NCBI GenBank assembly: GCA_019359595.1
Contig: JAHHGZ010000040.1
Span: 1-64,000 of the forward strand
From: Cyanomargarita calcarea GSE-NOS-MK-12-04C
GTDB taxonomy: Bacteria > Cyanobacteriota > Cyanobacteriia > Cyanobacteriales > Nostocaceae
DNA: 64,000 nt
Direction: 5' to 3'
The position numbers and the translations under genes were made by a program. Every line of letters starts with the position of its first letter. The stretch's first letter is position 1. Shown here piece by piece: positions 50,902 through 59,828 of this stretch. The notes beneath the pieces were generated by a model. The model saw only the letters and a list, made by a program, of their open reading frames with translations. It did not search any database and was not told the DNA's origin.

Positions 50902-53529
50902 ATGACTTCTGCTGCTGAACTACCGGCTAGTGCTGGCTCAAGTTTGACACCCAATCAAAATGCGAAAAACGCTGCCGATTCCATGAGAACGGCTAAGGGT
51001 GTTTACGTAACTGTGCATGGTCATTTTTACCAGCCACCACGAGAAAACCCTTATTTGGATGCGATTGAACGCCAGCCCAGTGCTGCACCTTTCCATGACT
51101 GGAATGAGCGAATTCATCATGAATGCTATCGCCCAAATGCCTTTGCCAGAGTCCTGAATGACCGAGGCGAATTAGTGGGGATCGTGAATAATTATGAGCA
51201 TTTGAGCTTTAACATTGGTCCAACGTTGATGTCGTGGTTGGAACGTCATGATGTAGAGGTTTATCAGCGGATTTTAGAGGCAGATCGTTTAAGCTGCGAT
51301 CGCTTGGAGGGGCACGGGAATGCGATCGCCCAAGTATACAATCACATCATCATGCCTCTTGCCAATGAGCGCGATAAATTAACTCAAATTCGTTGGGGGA
51401 AAGCAGACTTTAAATCCCGCTTTGGACGCGATCCCGAAGGAATGTGGCTGGCGGAAACTGCTGTAGACTATGCCACTTTGGAAGCTTTGGTAGAAGAAGG
51501 GATTAATTTTATTGTTTTGGCTCCTTCTCAAGCCCTGCGTTGTCGTCCCCAACCGACAGAAAATGATAGAAACCCAGAATGGCACGAAGTTGGGGGGAAT
51601 CAAATCGATCCCACCCGCCCTTATCGGTGTTATTTAAAAGATAGTCCTCTGAAGAAGGGAAAACAAATAACTCTTGACAGACCCTACATTGACATTTTCT
51701 TTTACGATGGGCCTATTTCGCGGGATATGGGTTTTAGCGATGTGGTTTATAATTCCACCCATTTTGCAGGACGCATTGGTGCAGCAATTCGCGGGGATCA
51801 CCGGGTTGCACAACTAATTTCTGTAGCGACCGATGGGGAAACCTTTGGACACCACAAGAGTGGAACTGAGAAAACCCTCGCTTATGCCTTTACAAAAGAA
51901 TTTCCTCACCGGGGTTGGACTGTAACGAACTTTGCTCACTACCTCAGCTTAAATTCTCCTAGCTGGGAAGTTGAATTAAAATCGGTAACCGCATGGAGTT
52001 GCGCCCACGGTGTCGATAGATGGCAAGATGACTGCGGTTGCGGTGGTGAAGGTAGTCTTTGGCATCAAAAATGGCGTCGGCCGTTGCGGGATACTTTGAA
52101 TTGGTTGCGGGATCAACTAATTCAAGTCTATGAAGAACATGGTCGGCAGTTATTCCGCGATCCCTGGCAAGCAAGGGATGAGTATATCGAAGTGTTACGC
52201 GATCGCACGGTCGAAAATGTTAGCCGTTTTCTGTCACGCCATCAAAACCACAAACTCAGCGCTGCCGAACAAGTTGACGCACTGCGACTTTTAGAAATGC
52301 AGCGTCATGCCTTATTTATGTTCACCAGTTGTGGTTGGTTTTTTGAAGAAATTTCCCGTCCAGAGGGGACACAAATTCTCCGCTATGCCTCCCGTGCATT
52401 GGAATTGGCGGGGGATGTCGCAGGTGTGCAGCTAGAAAAAGGCTTCCTCAAACGCCTTGGTTTAGCAGCCAGTAATGTTGAGACTTATCTACATGGTGGT
52501 GAAGTATACCGCCAACTAGTTTTAACGGCTCAGATTACCTTTAACCAAGTAGCTGCACATTACGCCATTACTTCCATATTCAACGGTCAGCGGACAACTG
52601 TTAATAAGCAGAATAGGCGTGTTTATTGTTACAAGACTTCTGAGCTAGATTACCAATTGCAACGAATGGGTTCTCTAACTCTGGCGGTGGGTCAATTGAA
52701 GCTGGTGTCAGAAATTACCTGGGAAAGTGAGGATGTGGTATTTGCTGTCCTGCATCTGGGAGGCTGGGATTTCCACTGCTGTATTCAACCATCTACAGGG
52801 CGGCGCGATTACAGTCTGTTGAAGGACAAGCTGTTTGGGGGGCTACAGCAGGCAAGTGCGGCTCAAACTATTTTGGCGATGACACAGATGCCTGGGGCTG
52901 AGGCATATAGCTTGCAGAATCTCTTTGCTGAGGAACGCCATCGGTTGATGCGGCTGTTAAGTCAGGAAACCTTGACAAGGCTAGACCAACTTTATACGCA
53001 GGCATATCGGGATAATTACGGAGTGTTGATGGCCTTTCACCGGGATGGAATCGCAGCACCGCGAGAATTGCAGGTAGCAGCGGAAATTGCCTTGGGACAT
53101 CGATGTATGTTGACATTGAGAGCTTTGGAGCAAGATTTCGGTGAAGCGCAATCAAGTTGGAATCACCTAGTAGAATTGGAAGCGATCGCAACAGAAGCGA
53201 AACACCTGCGCTGTCGGTTGGATATACACGAGGGCAAGCAGTTATTAGAACAGCTAATCCTGCGATCGCTCTGGCAATTGTTGCACGATCCCAACAGTAC
53301 ATTTGATGCAGATATCCAGCGATTGGAGAAACTGATTGATATTAGTTATCAATTAGAGATTGGAATCAGTCTTGAGCGATCGCAAGAGTTATATTTCAGT
53401 TGTTTGCACAGTAAAATTCTGCCGCAATGTGCTGCAATTAAGGTCTTGGGAGATGATGGTAGAAAGTGCCGACAGTTGCTAAAATTGGGACAAAAATTGG
53501 CAGTTGATGTCAATATGAAGGTTGAGTAA
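50902..53529 (+). CDS. glycoside hydrolase family 57 protein (DUF3536 type)
   Basis: 875 residues. The GH57 motifs appear in order: VTVHGHFYQPPRENPYLDAIE (first His motif), YEHLSFNIGPTLMSWLERH (motif 2), GMWLAETAVDYATLEAL (likely nucleophile Glu) and SVATDGETFGHHKSGTEK (likely acid/base Asp). A large C-terminal region (about 420-875) follows, with GEVYRQLVLTAQITFNQVAAHYAI and many helical segments, as in the DUF3536-containing GH57 group. Members act on alpha-glucans such as glycogen as amylases, branching or 4-alpha-glucan transfer enzymes; the exact activity of this long group is not known to me. A stand-alone gene with no other glycogen genes nearby. Confidence 0.9.
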   Translation: MTSAAELPASAGSSLTPNQNAKNAADSMRTAKGVYVTVHGHFYQPPRENPYLDAIERQPSAAPFHDWNERIHHECYRPNAFARVLNDRGELVGIVNNYEHLSFNIGPTLMSWLERHDVEVYQRILEADRLSCDRLEGHGNAIAQVYNHIIMPLANERDKLTQIRWGKADFKSRFGRDPEGMWLAETAVDYATLEALVEEGINFIVLAPSQALRCRPQPTENDRNPEWHEVGGNQIDPTRPYRCYLKDSPLKKGKQITLDRPYIDIFFYDGPISRDMGFSDVVYNSTHFAGRIGAAIRGDHRVAQLISVATDGETFGHHKSGTEKTLAYAFTKEFPHRGWTVTNFAHYLSLNSPSWEVELKSVTAWSCAHGVDRWQDDCGCGGEGSLWHQKWRRPLRDTLNWLRDQLIQVYEEHGRQLFRDPWQARDEYIEVLRDRTVENVSRFLSRHQNHKLSAAEQVDALRLLEMQRHALFMFTSCGWFFEEISRPEGTQILRYASRALELAGDVAGVQLEKGFLKRLGLAASNVETYLHGGEVYRQLVLTAQITFNQVAAHYAITSIFNGQRTTVNKQNRRVYCYKTSELDYQLQRMGSLTLAVGQLKLVSEITWESEDVVFAVLHLGGWDFHCCIQPSTGRRDYSLLKDKLFGGLQQASAAQTILAMTQMPGAEAYSLQNLFAEERHRLMRLLSQETLTRLDQLYTQAYRDNYGVLMAFHRDGIAAPRELQVAAEIALGHRCMLTLRALEQDFGEAQSSWNHLVELEAIATEAKHLRCRLDIHEGKQLLEQLILRSLWQLLHDPNSTFDADIQRLEKLIDISYQLEIGISLERSQELYFSCLHSKILPQCAAIKVLGDDGRKCRQLLKLGQKLAVDVNMKVE

Positions 53530-53565
53530 GTTGTCATAAGTTTGCCTCTTGCCCCCAATTCAAAG

Positions 53566-53749
53566 CAGGGCTGATTCATTCCCTAAAAGGCCTTAAAAAT
53601 CAAGGGTTCAGGAGATGAAAAATAAGCAAGGCATTCAATTGGCATTCAATCTTAGGCATCAAAAAGGTCAAAAATTCATGACTTTTGCCCGAATATTTAT
53701 CGCCAATGGTATTGACAAAATACATACCTTGTCGAATGAATCAGCCCTG
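53566..53749. mobile_element. 184-bp MITE with 16-bp terminal repeats and 11-bp target duplication
   Basis: The left end CAGGGCTGATTCATTC (53566-53581) is the exact reverse complement of the right end (53734-53749). The sequence CCAATTCAAAG flanks it directly on both sides (53555-53565 and 53750-53760), a perfect 11-bp target-site duplication. The inside holds no transposase; a small open frame is not convincing. An 11-bp duplication is in the range of IS4-type transposition. It lies between the GH57 gene and the toxin-antitoxin pair. Confidence 0.9.
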
Positions 53750-53894
53750 CCAATTCAAAGGGGATTTAGAGGGCTGCACCACATTAATTTGGAGGTGTTG
53801 TGAGGCTCAGATCCCGATCTTGCAACCCCCAAATTGTAGTTTTAGACAATAAAGCGATCGCTATAATGAAGCGTATGACCTAACCTGTTTATTT

Positions 53895-54122
53895 ATGAGA
53901 AGCCAACCCATCAAGCTCACCTATGAAATTGAACTCGAACCTGGTGAAACACTGGCTCTGCCGCCCGAATTAACCGCCAGTGTAGGAGCAGGATGTTGGC
54001 TGATTACGATTCAACCTGTCTCCACCCCTTCTTTTGCGCCTCTACCAACGCGGAATCATAATGCTTTTCTCCGTAGCTATGCAAACGAAGACGAAGGACT
54101 GTATGACGATTACACCCGGTGA
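53895..54122 (+). CDS. antitoxin of a MazEF/PemIK-like pair
   Basis: 75 residues. It contains a predicted strand-rich N terminus (PIKLTYEIELEPGETLALPPEL) and an acidic C-terminal tail (SYANEDEGLYDDYTR), the usual layout of a small antitoxin whose tail binds the toxin. I do not recognise a standard DNA-binding fold. It overlaps the toxin gene by 20 bases and lies upstream of it, as expected for toxin-antitoxin modules. The assignment rests on the position before a clear MazF/PemK-type toxin. Confidence 0.72.
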   Translation: MRSQPIKLTYEIELEPGETLALPPELTASVGAGCWLITIQPVSTPSFAPLPTRNHNAFLRSYANEDEGLYDDYTR

Positions 54123-54429
54123 TATTTGGATTGCTGAAATCAATTTTACTGATGGTAGTGCTGCCAAAAAACGCCCAGTTTTAATTCTATGGTTGGATGA
54201 TCGAGATGCGATCGTCGCTGCTGTAACGTCTGCATCTTTGAGATCAAGAACCGATGTAGCCCTGAATGATTGGCAACAAAGCGGCTTACGTGTTGCCTCA
54301 GTCGTTCGTCTTGCCCGACTAGATTGTCTGGAAAAATCCCTACTGATTGCTCGTATTGGTCATATTTCTCAAGCAGATGCCCAACAGTTACTGGATGTCT
54401 GGACTTCTGATGTCAAGCCCCAATTTTAG
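54103..54429 (+). CDS. MazF/PemK-family toxin (endoribonuclease)
   Basis: 108 residues from ATG 54103 inside the antitoxin gene (a longer reading from 54034 is unlikely). PemK-family signatures are TPGDIWIAEINFTDGSAAKKRPVLIL (pattern GDIWxAxx...KxRPVLI), then AIVAAVTSASLRSRTDVAL and SVVRLARLDCLEKSLLIARIGHIS. It would cleave mRNA and halt growth unless bound by the antitoxin. The Arg of the KRP motif and the Thr/Ser of VTSA are present, so it looks active. A 100-bp MITE begins one base after its stop codon. Confidence 0.87.
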   Translation: MTITPGDIWIAEINFTDGSAAKKRPVLILWLDDRDAIVAAVTSASLRSRTDVALNDWQQSGLRVASVVRLARLDCLEKSLLIARIGHISQADAQQLLDVWTSDVKPQF

Positions 54430-54430
54430 C

Positions 54431-54530
54431 TACAGCAAATTTCAACTTTGTGAGGTACAGAAATACCCCTCCCCAACCCTCCCCTTGCCAAGGGGAGGGG
54501 GTGTACTTCATTTACTTGCAAAGTGCTGTA
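54431..54530. mobile_element. 100-bp MITE-like element, copy 2
   Basis: It is identical to 45762-45861 except for one base near the right end (GCTGTA against GCTATA). It starts directly after the toxin stop codon. TA occurs at both ends. Near-identity of two copies 8.6 kb apart implies recent movement or conversion. Confidence 0.8.
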
Positions 54531-54566
54531 TCTGTAAATTTTGCCCTTTTTCTGATGTTGAGGAGG

Positions 54567-54806
54567 TTACTTGCCGTCGCATGATTTATAAGGGTATAAC
54601 CACTCACACTTGAAAAGGCCGTGAGTCTTCTTTTGAAAATATGTTGGGGCGTGACGACCTTGTGATATGTTAATCCCAGCCTTGGATTTCATCTCATACA
54701 GTTTGGGAAAAGCTGCAATTAACAAAGCTGTGACGGCAAATATAGACAGCATCACGGTTTTAGCTTTGGAGAACGTGCGAGAGTTTTTGTTGACGTTTTT
54801 AGGCAT
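54567..54806 (-). CDS. small hypothetical membrane-anchored protein
   Basis: 79 residues. A basic N terminus (KNVNKNSRTFSKAK) leads to one hydrophobic helix (VMLSIFAVTALLIAAFPKLY), and the rest is a charged tail with two Cys (FKCEWLYPYKSCDGK). I do not recognise the family. No ribosome site is obvious before ATG 54806. The signal-anchor pattern makes it more credible than a chance frame, but it remains tentative. Confidence 0.4.
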   Translation of the reverse strand: MPKNVNKNSRTFSKAKTVMLSIFAVTALLIAAFPKLYEMKSKAGINISQGRHAPTYFQKKTHGLFKCEWLYPYKSCDGK

Positions 54807-54932
54807 AAATTGACCGCAACTAACACCTTATTTTAACCTATAAGTCAAAATGTCGCCGAAAACGGGGAGTTTTACACTGGTTGCAGGTGATATTGTTTTT
54901 AGGCCACGGTTACGCTTTAGCATCGATAATTG

Positions 54933-56180
54933 TCACGTTGCAACATGTACTTTTTTACTTTTTTGGGGATGTGAATTCGTCGTGTTTTCCTCCAAGGTCT
55001 TTACATCAGCGCAAAATTCTTGATAATCATGTTCTACCTGAACAGAGTAAGATTGGGCATAATCCAAGATTGGATTGCGCCAATCAGATGAGTTGGCAAA
55101 TCTAATCAAATCATCAGCGATCGCCGAGCCTTGTCTACCACTACTGCGTAATTGATCCCAAGCTACTACTTCACCCATTGTTTGCATTAACTTTTGCAAA
55201 CGGCCCAGTTTACCAGCACATAGGTTGAGGTCAACTTTATCTTCAAATGGTTGTAATTCTCGCAGCACATAAGGTTTACTCTTAAATTCCAGGGCACAGA
55301 GCAACGCAGGTGAAGTTCCTTGCACCCTTTCTTGGATAGCAACTTCCCTTTGCGCTTGGTTATTCCAATAAGGCTGAGGTACCTTTAGGTAAGGCTGTAA
55401 AGACGAAGGACATTCTTCCTTGAGATCCAATAAAAAGTTGTAGTTAGGTGAACCTTTACCTTCAACTAAAATTACATAACGCTCTAAACCTAAACTACCC
55501 GTACCAGCTATGCGGTAAGCAACATCTAATACTTGGAAAAATTCTGGTTTAGTTTGTGTTTTTGCCCAAGTATGGATTAATTCTGTGACTTTTTCTTGAT
55601 GCGCAAGGGAGCAATGGTGAGTATGTTTATTATCAATAATTAAGCGTTGCTTACCTTTTTTTTCATGAACGTGTCCTTTCAAAAAATCTTTGCGTTTTCT
55701 TTGCTCTAAACCTTCCAACAAATCTTTTACCAATCCTTGTGCAGTTTCCGTTTCTACACTGCGAGGATGTCCCTTAGCCAAGCTATGGGTGTAAGCATCT
55801 AGAAAGGAATTACATAAAGATAGGGCTTCTTGATTATCTACCTTCAAAGTGTCATAAGCAACTAAAACACTAGTAATCAAACGAGTTAAATCCCAAGTAC
55901 AAGGAGCAAGGGCACTTTCATCAAAATCATTAACATCAAAATAAACTAAGCGATTATTACCTTTATAGCTGCCAAAATTCTCTAGATGTAAATCACCACA
56001 AAGCCAAGTATTTGGAGCTACATTACCGGGGAAGTTGACAGGTAAATCTTCGTAGAATAAGTGGCAAGCTCCCCGAAAAAAGCTAAAGACATCAGAACGC
56101 ATGAGCTTGTATTTCAACTCAAGTAGTTCTGGGTTGCGTCCTTGATTAAAGCGGTAGATTCTGTCAGCGATATTGGTCAT
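54933..56180 (-). CDS. DUF2252 family protein (kinase-like fold)
   Basis: 415 residues from ATG 56180; a longer frame to 56267 adds an unlikely basic extension. DUF2252 features are FSFFRGACHLFYEDL, NTWLCGDLHLENFGSYKG, LVYFDVNDFDESALAPCTWDLTRLITSVLVA, RIAGTGSLGLERYVILVEG, KPYVLRELQPFEDKVDL and GEVVAWDQLRSSGRQGSA. CGDLHLENF and DVNDFD resemble the catalytic HxDxxxxN/D loop and metal Asp of aminoglycoside-phosphotransferase-like kinases. The substrate is unknown. Monocistronic, with little space before the RNA methyltransferase gene on the same strand. Confidence 0.85.
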   Translation of the reverse strand: MTNIADRIYRFNQGRNPELLELKYKLMRSDVFSFFRGACHLFYEDLPVNFPGNVAPNTWLCGDLHLENFGSYKGNNRLVYFDVNDFDESALAPCTWDLTRLITSVLVAYDTLKVDNQEALSLCNSFLDAYTHSLAKGHPRSVETETAQGLVKDLLEGLEQRKRKDFLKGHVHEKKGKQRLIIDNKHTHHCSLAHQEKVTELIHTWAKTQTKPEFFQVLDVAYRIAGTGSLGLERYVILVEGKGSPNYNFLLDLKEECPSSLQPYLKVPQPYWNNQAQREVAIQERVQGTSPALLCALEFKSKPYVLRELQPFEDKVDLNLCAGKLGRLQKLMQTMGEVVAWDQLRSSGRQGSAIADDLIRFANSSDWRNPILDYAQSYSVQVEHDYQEFCADVKTLEENTTNSHPQKSKKVHVAT

Positions 56181-56466
56181 GATTTTTAGTTTTGATGCGA
56201 CACCTGTATTCCCATCTTTACATTTTCTTTTACCAGAGTTTATAAAGTTTTGTTTATGTACTCTCATGGTGCATCATGGGATACAAGTCTTCTGAGGGTG
56301 TTTGTGGAGTTTCTTCTTCTGGGTTACTCTGCGTTTATAACGGTTTTGAATTGAGTGCAATACATTAAAGAGTTTTAAACCGCACAATGAGCGCTGTACG
56401 CCTTCTGTGTAGGGTAGAACGCAGATGGACGCTGATAACATTTGTATCTTATCAGGATGGTAAACG

Positions 56467-57414
56467 CTATAAAGAATTCCAAACAAGAGATAAATCATTT
56501 GTATCGACCTCGTTTGCCTCTGCTTCTTCAGTATTTTTAAATAGCGCAGTGAATGCACCAGCACCTAAACGAGATTGAGGAAATACCCGATAGCAAGGGA
56601 TTGTAGTTAAATGGGATTGATAATCTTTTAAATGATTAATTTGTACAGGTTGAAACTGAGGAAATTTTTCTAATAACCATTCACAAACTTGTTCGTTTTC
56701 TTCTGGAGAATAAGTACAAGTCATATAAGCAATATAACCTTGTGGTGCAACTATCTGGGCGGAATTTGCCATAATTCTTTTTTGTCTGTTTGCACTTTTA
56801 TTAATAGATGTTGGATGAAAGCAACCATCAGCTTTTTCACCTTTGGCGAGTAGTGATTGCCCTGTACAAGGAGCATCTACTATCACTAGATCGCTAGATA
56901 ATGGAATTGTTTCTGCAAAGATACTTGAATCTCTATTTACTACACCAGATGGGCTAATTTGGCAACGTTTTAAGTTAGAAATTAACATTCCCAAACGTTT
57001 ACCAATTACTTCGTTACTAATAAGTAATTTCGGCTGTAAAAGCTTCCAAGCAAAGACGCTTTTACCACCTGGTGCAGCACACATATCAAATACGAACTTT
57101 ATTGGTTGAGAAATTTCTAACAAAGCTGAAGCTGCAAATACAGAGGAAAAATCCAAACAATAGAAATATCCTTGTTGGTGGAGTTGATGTTTACCTGGTT
57201 TTTCTCCCAAGATTAAACGATCAATAAATTCTGGCTGCCAAACTGTTGGTGTTTCTACAGGAAAGAGTGGTACTTCGGGCTTTTTTTGACACCAAAGAAT
57301 ACAGGGATTGAATGGCTGAGGATTAACTAAAGCTTGAATAAATTTATCTTGTTCATCTGGATTTTCAAATAAACGTCGTGTCAGTTTTAGTAATAAATTT
57401 GAAGGTTTTTCCAT
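56467..57414 (-). CDS. RNA m5C methyltransferase (RsmB/NOL1/NOP2/Sun family)
   Basis: 315 residues. SAM-binding motif I is FDMCAAPGGKSVFAWKLL. Motif IV is LVIVDAPCTGQSLLAKGEK and motif VI is YIAYMTCTYSPEENEQVCEWLL, giving the two Cys of this family (release Cys in APCTG, nucleophile in MTCTY). It lacks the N-terminal NusB-like domain of RsmB. It should methylate C5 of cytosine in rRNA or tRNA. Separated by 290 bp from the DUF2252 gene on the same strand. Confidence 0.9.
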   Translation of the reverse strand: MEKPSNLLLKLTRRLFENPDEQDKFIQALVNPQPFNPCILWCQKKPEVPLFPVETPTVWQPEFIDRLILGEKPGKHQLHQQGYFYCLDFSSVFAASALLEISQPIKFVFDMCAAPGGKSVFAWKLLQPKLLISNEVIGKRLGMLISNLKRCQISPSGVVNRDSSIFAETIPLSSDLVIVDAPCTGQSLLAKGEKADGCFHPTSINKSANRQKRIMANSAQIVAPQGYIAYMTCTYSPEENEQVCEWLLEKFPQFQPVQINHLKDYQSHLTTIPCYRVFPQSRLGAGAFTALFKNTEEAEANEVDTNDLSLVWNSL

Positions 57415-57604
57415 AAATTAGGCAGTGGGGAAGTGGGGAGAAAGACAAATGGTCAATTATTAATAACTGAAATTGTCACACAATAACAATTTTCTTTATG
57501 TAAGTACCTTCATACTGAAAATATTATGTATGGCTGCGATTGAGATGACGATCCCTGGAGGGGATCTTGCTACGTCACACTACCCAAATGCATCGGGGAT
57601 TGTC

Positions 57605-59035
57605 ATGATGTTAGATAATTTTCGCGCAAAATTACGCAAAGAAGCACAACTTTGGCGTGATGAAGGACTAATCAACCCTGCATTGTACACCCAACTAGCT
57701 GAACGTTATCAATTTAATAAGCTGGAAGCTGCTGCACGCGATCGCTTTGTTTTCTTATTAATCGGGATTGGCTGCATCCTGCTAGCATCCGGTGCAATTA
57801 CCTTTATCGCTGCTAACTGGGATGTATGGTCCCGTGAAGCTAAAGTGGTATTGCTAATAAGTTTGTTTATTGGCACTAGTATCACCGGTTTTAGCTTTTG
57901 GCGGGAAGGAACATCAATCAACAGTGAAGGGAAAAAGCCTCCGTTGGGGAAAAAGCTGCTGGGAGAAGGATTGTTATTTATAGCTGCTTTGATATTAGGC
58001 GCAAATTTGGCGTTAATGGGGCAGTTGTTTCAAATCAACCGCTCTACTTACGAATTATTCCTTGCCTGGGGATTGAGCGTCTTGGCAATGTCGTGGGGTT
58101 TACGCTTGACTTCTCTGGGGATACTGGGAATTGTCCTGACCCAAATTGGCTATTGGTTCGGGTTGGGAGAATTGCCGAATTCAGGCACTGATTTAACCTG
58201 GGCGCGGTTGATAGTACAACATATGCCATTATTCTCATGGTTGACATTTGTACCCCTAGCCTATTGGGTGCGATCGCGTTGGATTTTTGCTTCTTCTGCC
58301 TTCGCTTTTGCTAGTTCCTTACAACTCAATGTCAATTCGTTGCAACTTCTAAGTTATTCCCAAGCAGCACCTTGGCTTGCTTCTTTCGCTTTTGTACTTC
58401 CACCAGCATTATTCTGGAGTTACGATGACCTGCTATTTCCAGAAATAAATTATCGGTTATTTCAACCCCTTGCCCGCAGTTTAGCATTGCTGTTTTTTGG
58501 CTTTCTATTCTATATCCTTTCCTTTAGTTGGTGGTGGCAAAACGCATTGTATATTTCACGCACTAATTACAACTCAGTCCTGAGATTTTTCCCTCTCATA
58601 GATTTAGGAATTCTGAGTGGCTTGGCTGTATTACAATGGTTGTATCTCCTACGCCACAGACCTAATCGCCAGCACCAAGGAATTGATATTACTAGTGTCT
58701 TTATTGGCAGCTTTATTCTCATCACCGCTTTAGTACCTTTCCTACATCAAGCTAGTAGCAGGTTTGGTGTTTTTGCCGTATTCACTTTTAATGTTCTCCT
58801 CGCATTGTTAGCCGGTGGACTAATTAGAGAAGGACTACAGTTAGGCAAGAGACGACCCTTTTGGAGCGGTTTAATGTTATTGACGCTGCAAATTATTAGT
58901 CGAATGTTGGAATCTGATAGCGGCTTGTTATTTAAATCTCTTGTGTTTATCCTTTGCGGTTGGGGGGTAATTTCCGCAGGACTGTGGTTTGAGGCACGCT
59001 TAAATAACTTATCGAAAGCTAATTCTCCTAAGTAA
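57605..59035 (+). CDS. DUF2157 multi-spanning membrane protein
   Basis: 476 residues from ATG 57605, preceded by GGGGATT and giving the usual family start MLDNFRAKLRKEAQLWRDEGLINPALYTQL; an in-frame ATG at 57530 would add 25 residues. A short cytosolic head is followed by about twelve hydrophobic segments, beginning LLIGIGCILLASGAITFIAANWDVW, the DUF2157 signature. It forms a two-gene unit with the GDYXXLXY protein 18 bp downstream, a pairing common in cyanobacteria. Function unknown; transport or membrane stress roles have been suggested only by analogy. Confidence 0.87.
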   Translation: MMLDNFRAKLRKEAQLWRDEGLINPALYTQLAERYQFNKLEAAARDRFVFLLIGIGCILLASGAITFIAANWDVWSREAKVVLLISLFIGTSITGFSFWREGTSINSEGKKPPLGKKLLGEGLLFIAALILGANLALMGQLFQINRSTYELFLAWGLSVLAMSWGLRLTSLGILGIVLTQIGYWFGLGELPNSGTDLTWARLIVQHMPLFSWLTFVPLAYWVRSRWIFASSAFAFASSLQLNVNSLQLLSYSQAAPWLASFAFVLPPALFWSYDDLLFPEINYRLFQPLARSLALLFFGFLFYILSFSWWWQNALYISRTNYNSVLRFFPLIDLGILSGLAVLQWLYLLRHRPNRQHQGIDITSVFIGSFILITALVPFLHQASSRFGVFAVFTFNVLLALLAGGLIREGLQLGKRRPFWSGLMLLTLQIISRMLESDSGLLFKSLVFILCGWGVISAGLWFEARLNNLSKANSPK

Positions 59036-59053
59036 GAGGATAAAAATTTCAAA

Positions 59054-59770
59054 ATGAAGGCATCTGAACCTAAGCAAAAATTATCTCCTGAAAGTGAGTT
59101 TACTAATAGGGTTAGTTTTAAGGATTATTTAAAAGCAACTGAACCGAAATCCACAAAACCTGTAGCTTTTTGGCGGTTTATAGTTCCTTTGATGATTCAA
59201 ACAGGATTAATTCTTTTAGTACCGACCCAAGGCATTTACACGCAAGTTACTGGTAGTAGGGCTTTTTTGCAAACTGCGTCTGTAGACCCTTCTAATATAT
59301 TACGTAACAATTCATTAACCCTTGACTATAATATTTCTCGTGACGACAATCTGAGAAGGCTTCCAGGTTGGCAACAATTGGTAAAGCGATTTCCTGGTAG
59401 AAATAGACAATCAGACCCCTTAGCTGAAGGTACGAGATTGTATGTAATCCTCCAACAACAAATAGCCTCCGCTGGTGGTATTCCTAGGGCTTGGAGACCG
59501 ATACGAATTAGTGCAACACGACCCAATTCTTTACCAACAAATCAGCTAGCTTTACAAGGTGAATATCGAAATGGCTTTATCACCTACGGCTTAGAATCAT
59601 ATTACATTCCAGAAGACCAACGCCAGCAAATTAATAACGATATTGCCCAAGTCCAGCGAAACAGACTCAGACGCCAACGTCAACCAATATTAGTAGAAGT
59701 CAAAGTGGATGAACAGGGTAATGCCGTACCAGTTAGCATTTGGGTACGCGATCGCAATTATCGCTTTTAG
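59054..59770 (+). CDS. GDYXXLXY domain protein
   Basis: 238 residues. One membrane helix near 39-58 (FIVPLMIQTGLILLVPTQ) is followed by an extracytoplasmic domain with the family hallmarks: TVDPSNILRNNSLTLDYNIS-like text (DPSNILRNNSLTLDYN), LYVILQQQ, ALQGEYRNGFITYGLESYYIPE, and the ending EVKVDEQGNAVPVSIWVRDRNYRF. The usual GDYxxLxY tract reads NNSLTLDY here, i.e. slightly altered. The gene follows the DUF2157 gene by 18 bp and is clearly co-transcribed. Function unknown. Confidence 0.85.
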   Translation: MKASEPKQKLSPESEFTNRVSFKDYLKATEPKSTKPVAFWRFIVPLMIQTGLILLVPTQGIYTQVTGSRAFLQTASVDPSNILRNNSLTLDYNISRDDNLRRLPGWQQLVKRFPGRNRQSDPLAEGTRLYVILQQQIASAGGIPRAWRPIRISATRPNSLPTNQLALQGEYRNGFITYGLESYYIPEDQRQQINNDIAQVQRNRLRRQRQPILVEVKVDEQGNAVPVSIWVRDRNYRF

Positions 59771-59782
59771 GAGTAGGCAGTC

Positions 59783-59815
59783 AGATCCCCGACTTCTTAA
59801 AGAAGTCGCGGATCT
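59783..59815. terminator. hairpin repeat after the GDYXXLXY gene
   Basis: AGATCCCCGACTTCTT (59783-59798) and AAGAAGTCGCGGATCT (59800-59815) pair with one mismatch. It is of the same family as 28074-28108. It lies between convergent genes and probably terminates both. Confidence 0.65.
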
Positions 59816-59828
59816 TGCAGGCATCAGA

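Noticed and set aside
53615-53803. 62-codon open frame inside and beyond the 184-bp MITE.
   Set aside because: It crosses the element's right end and target duplication, so it is created by the insertion; no similarity to a transposase is visible.
54567-56267. Longer N-terminal starts for the DUF2252 gene (56267).
   Set aside because: The added 29 residues are basic and unlike the family start; ATG 56180 gives the usual beginning, although its ribosome site is weak.
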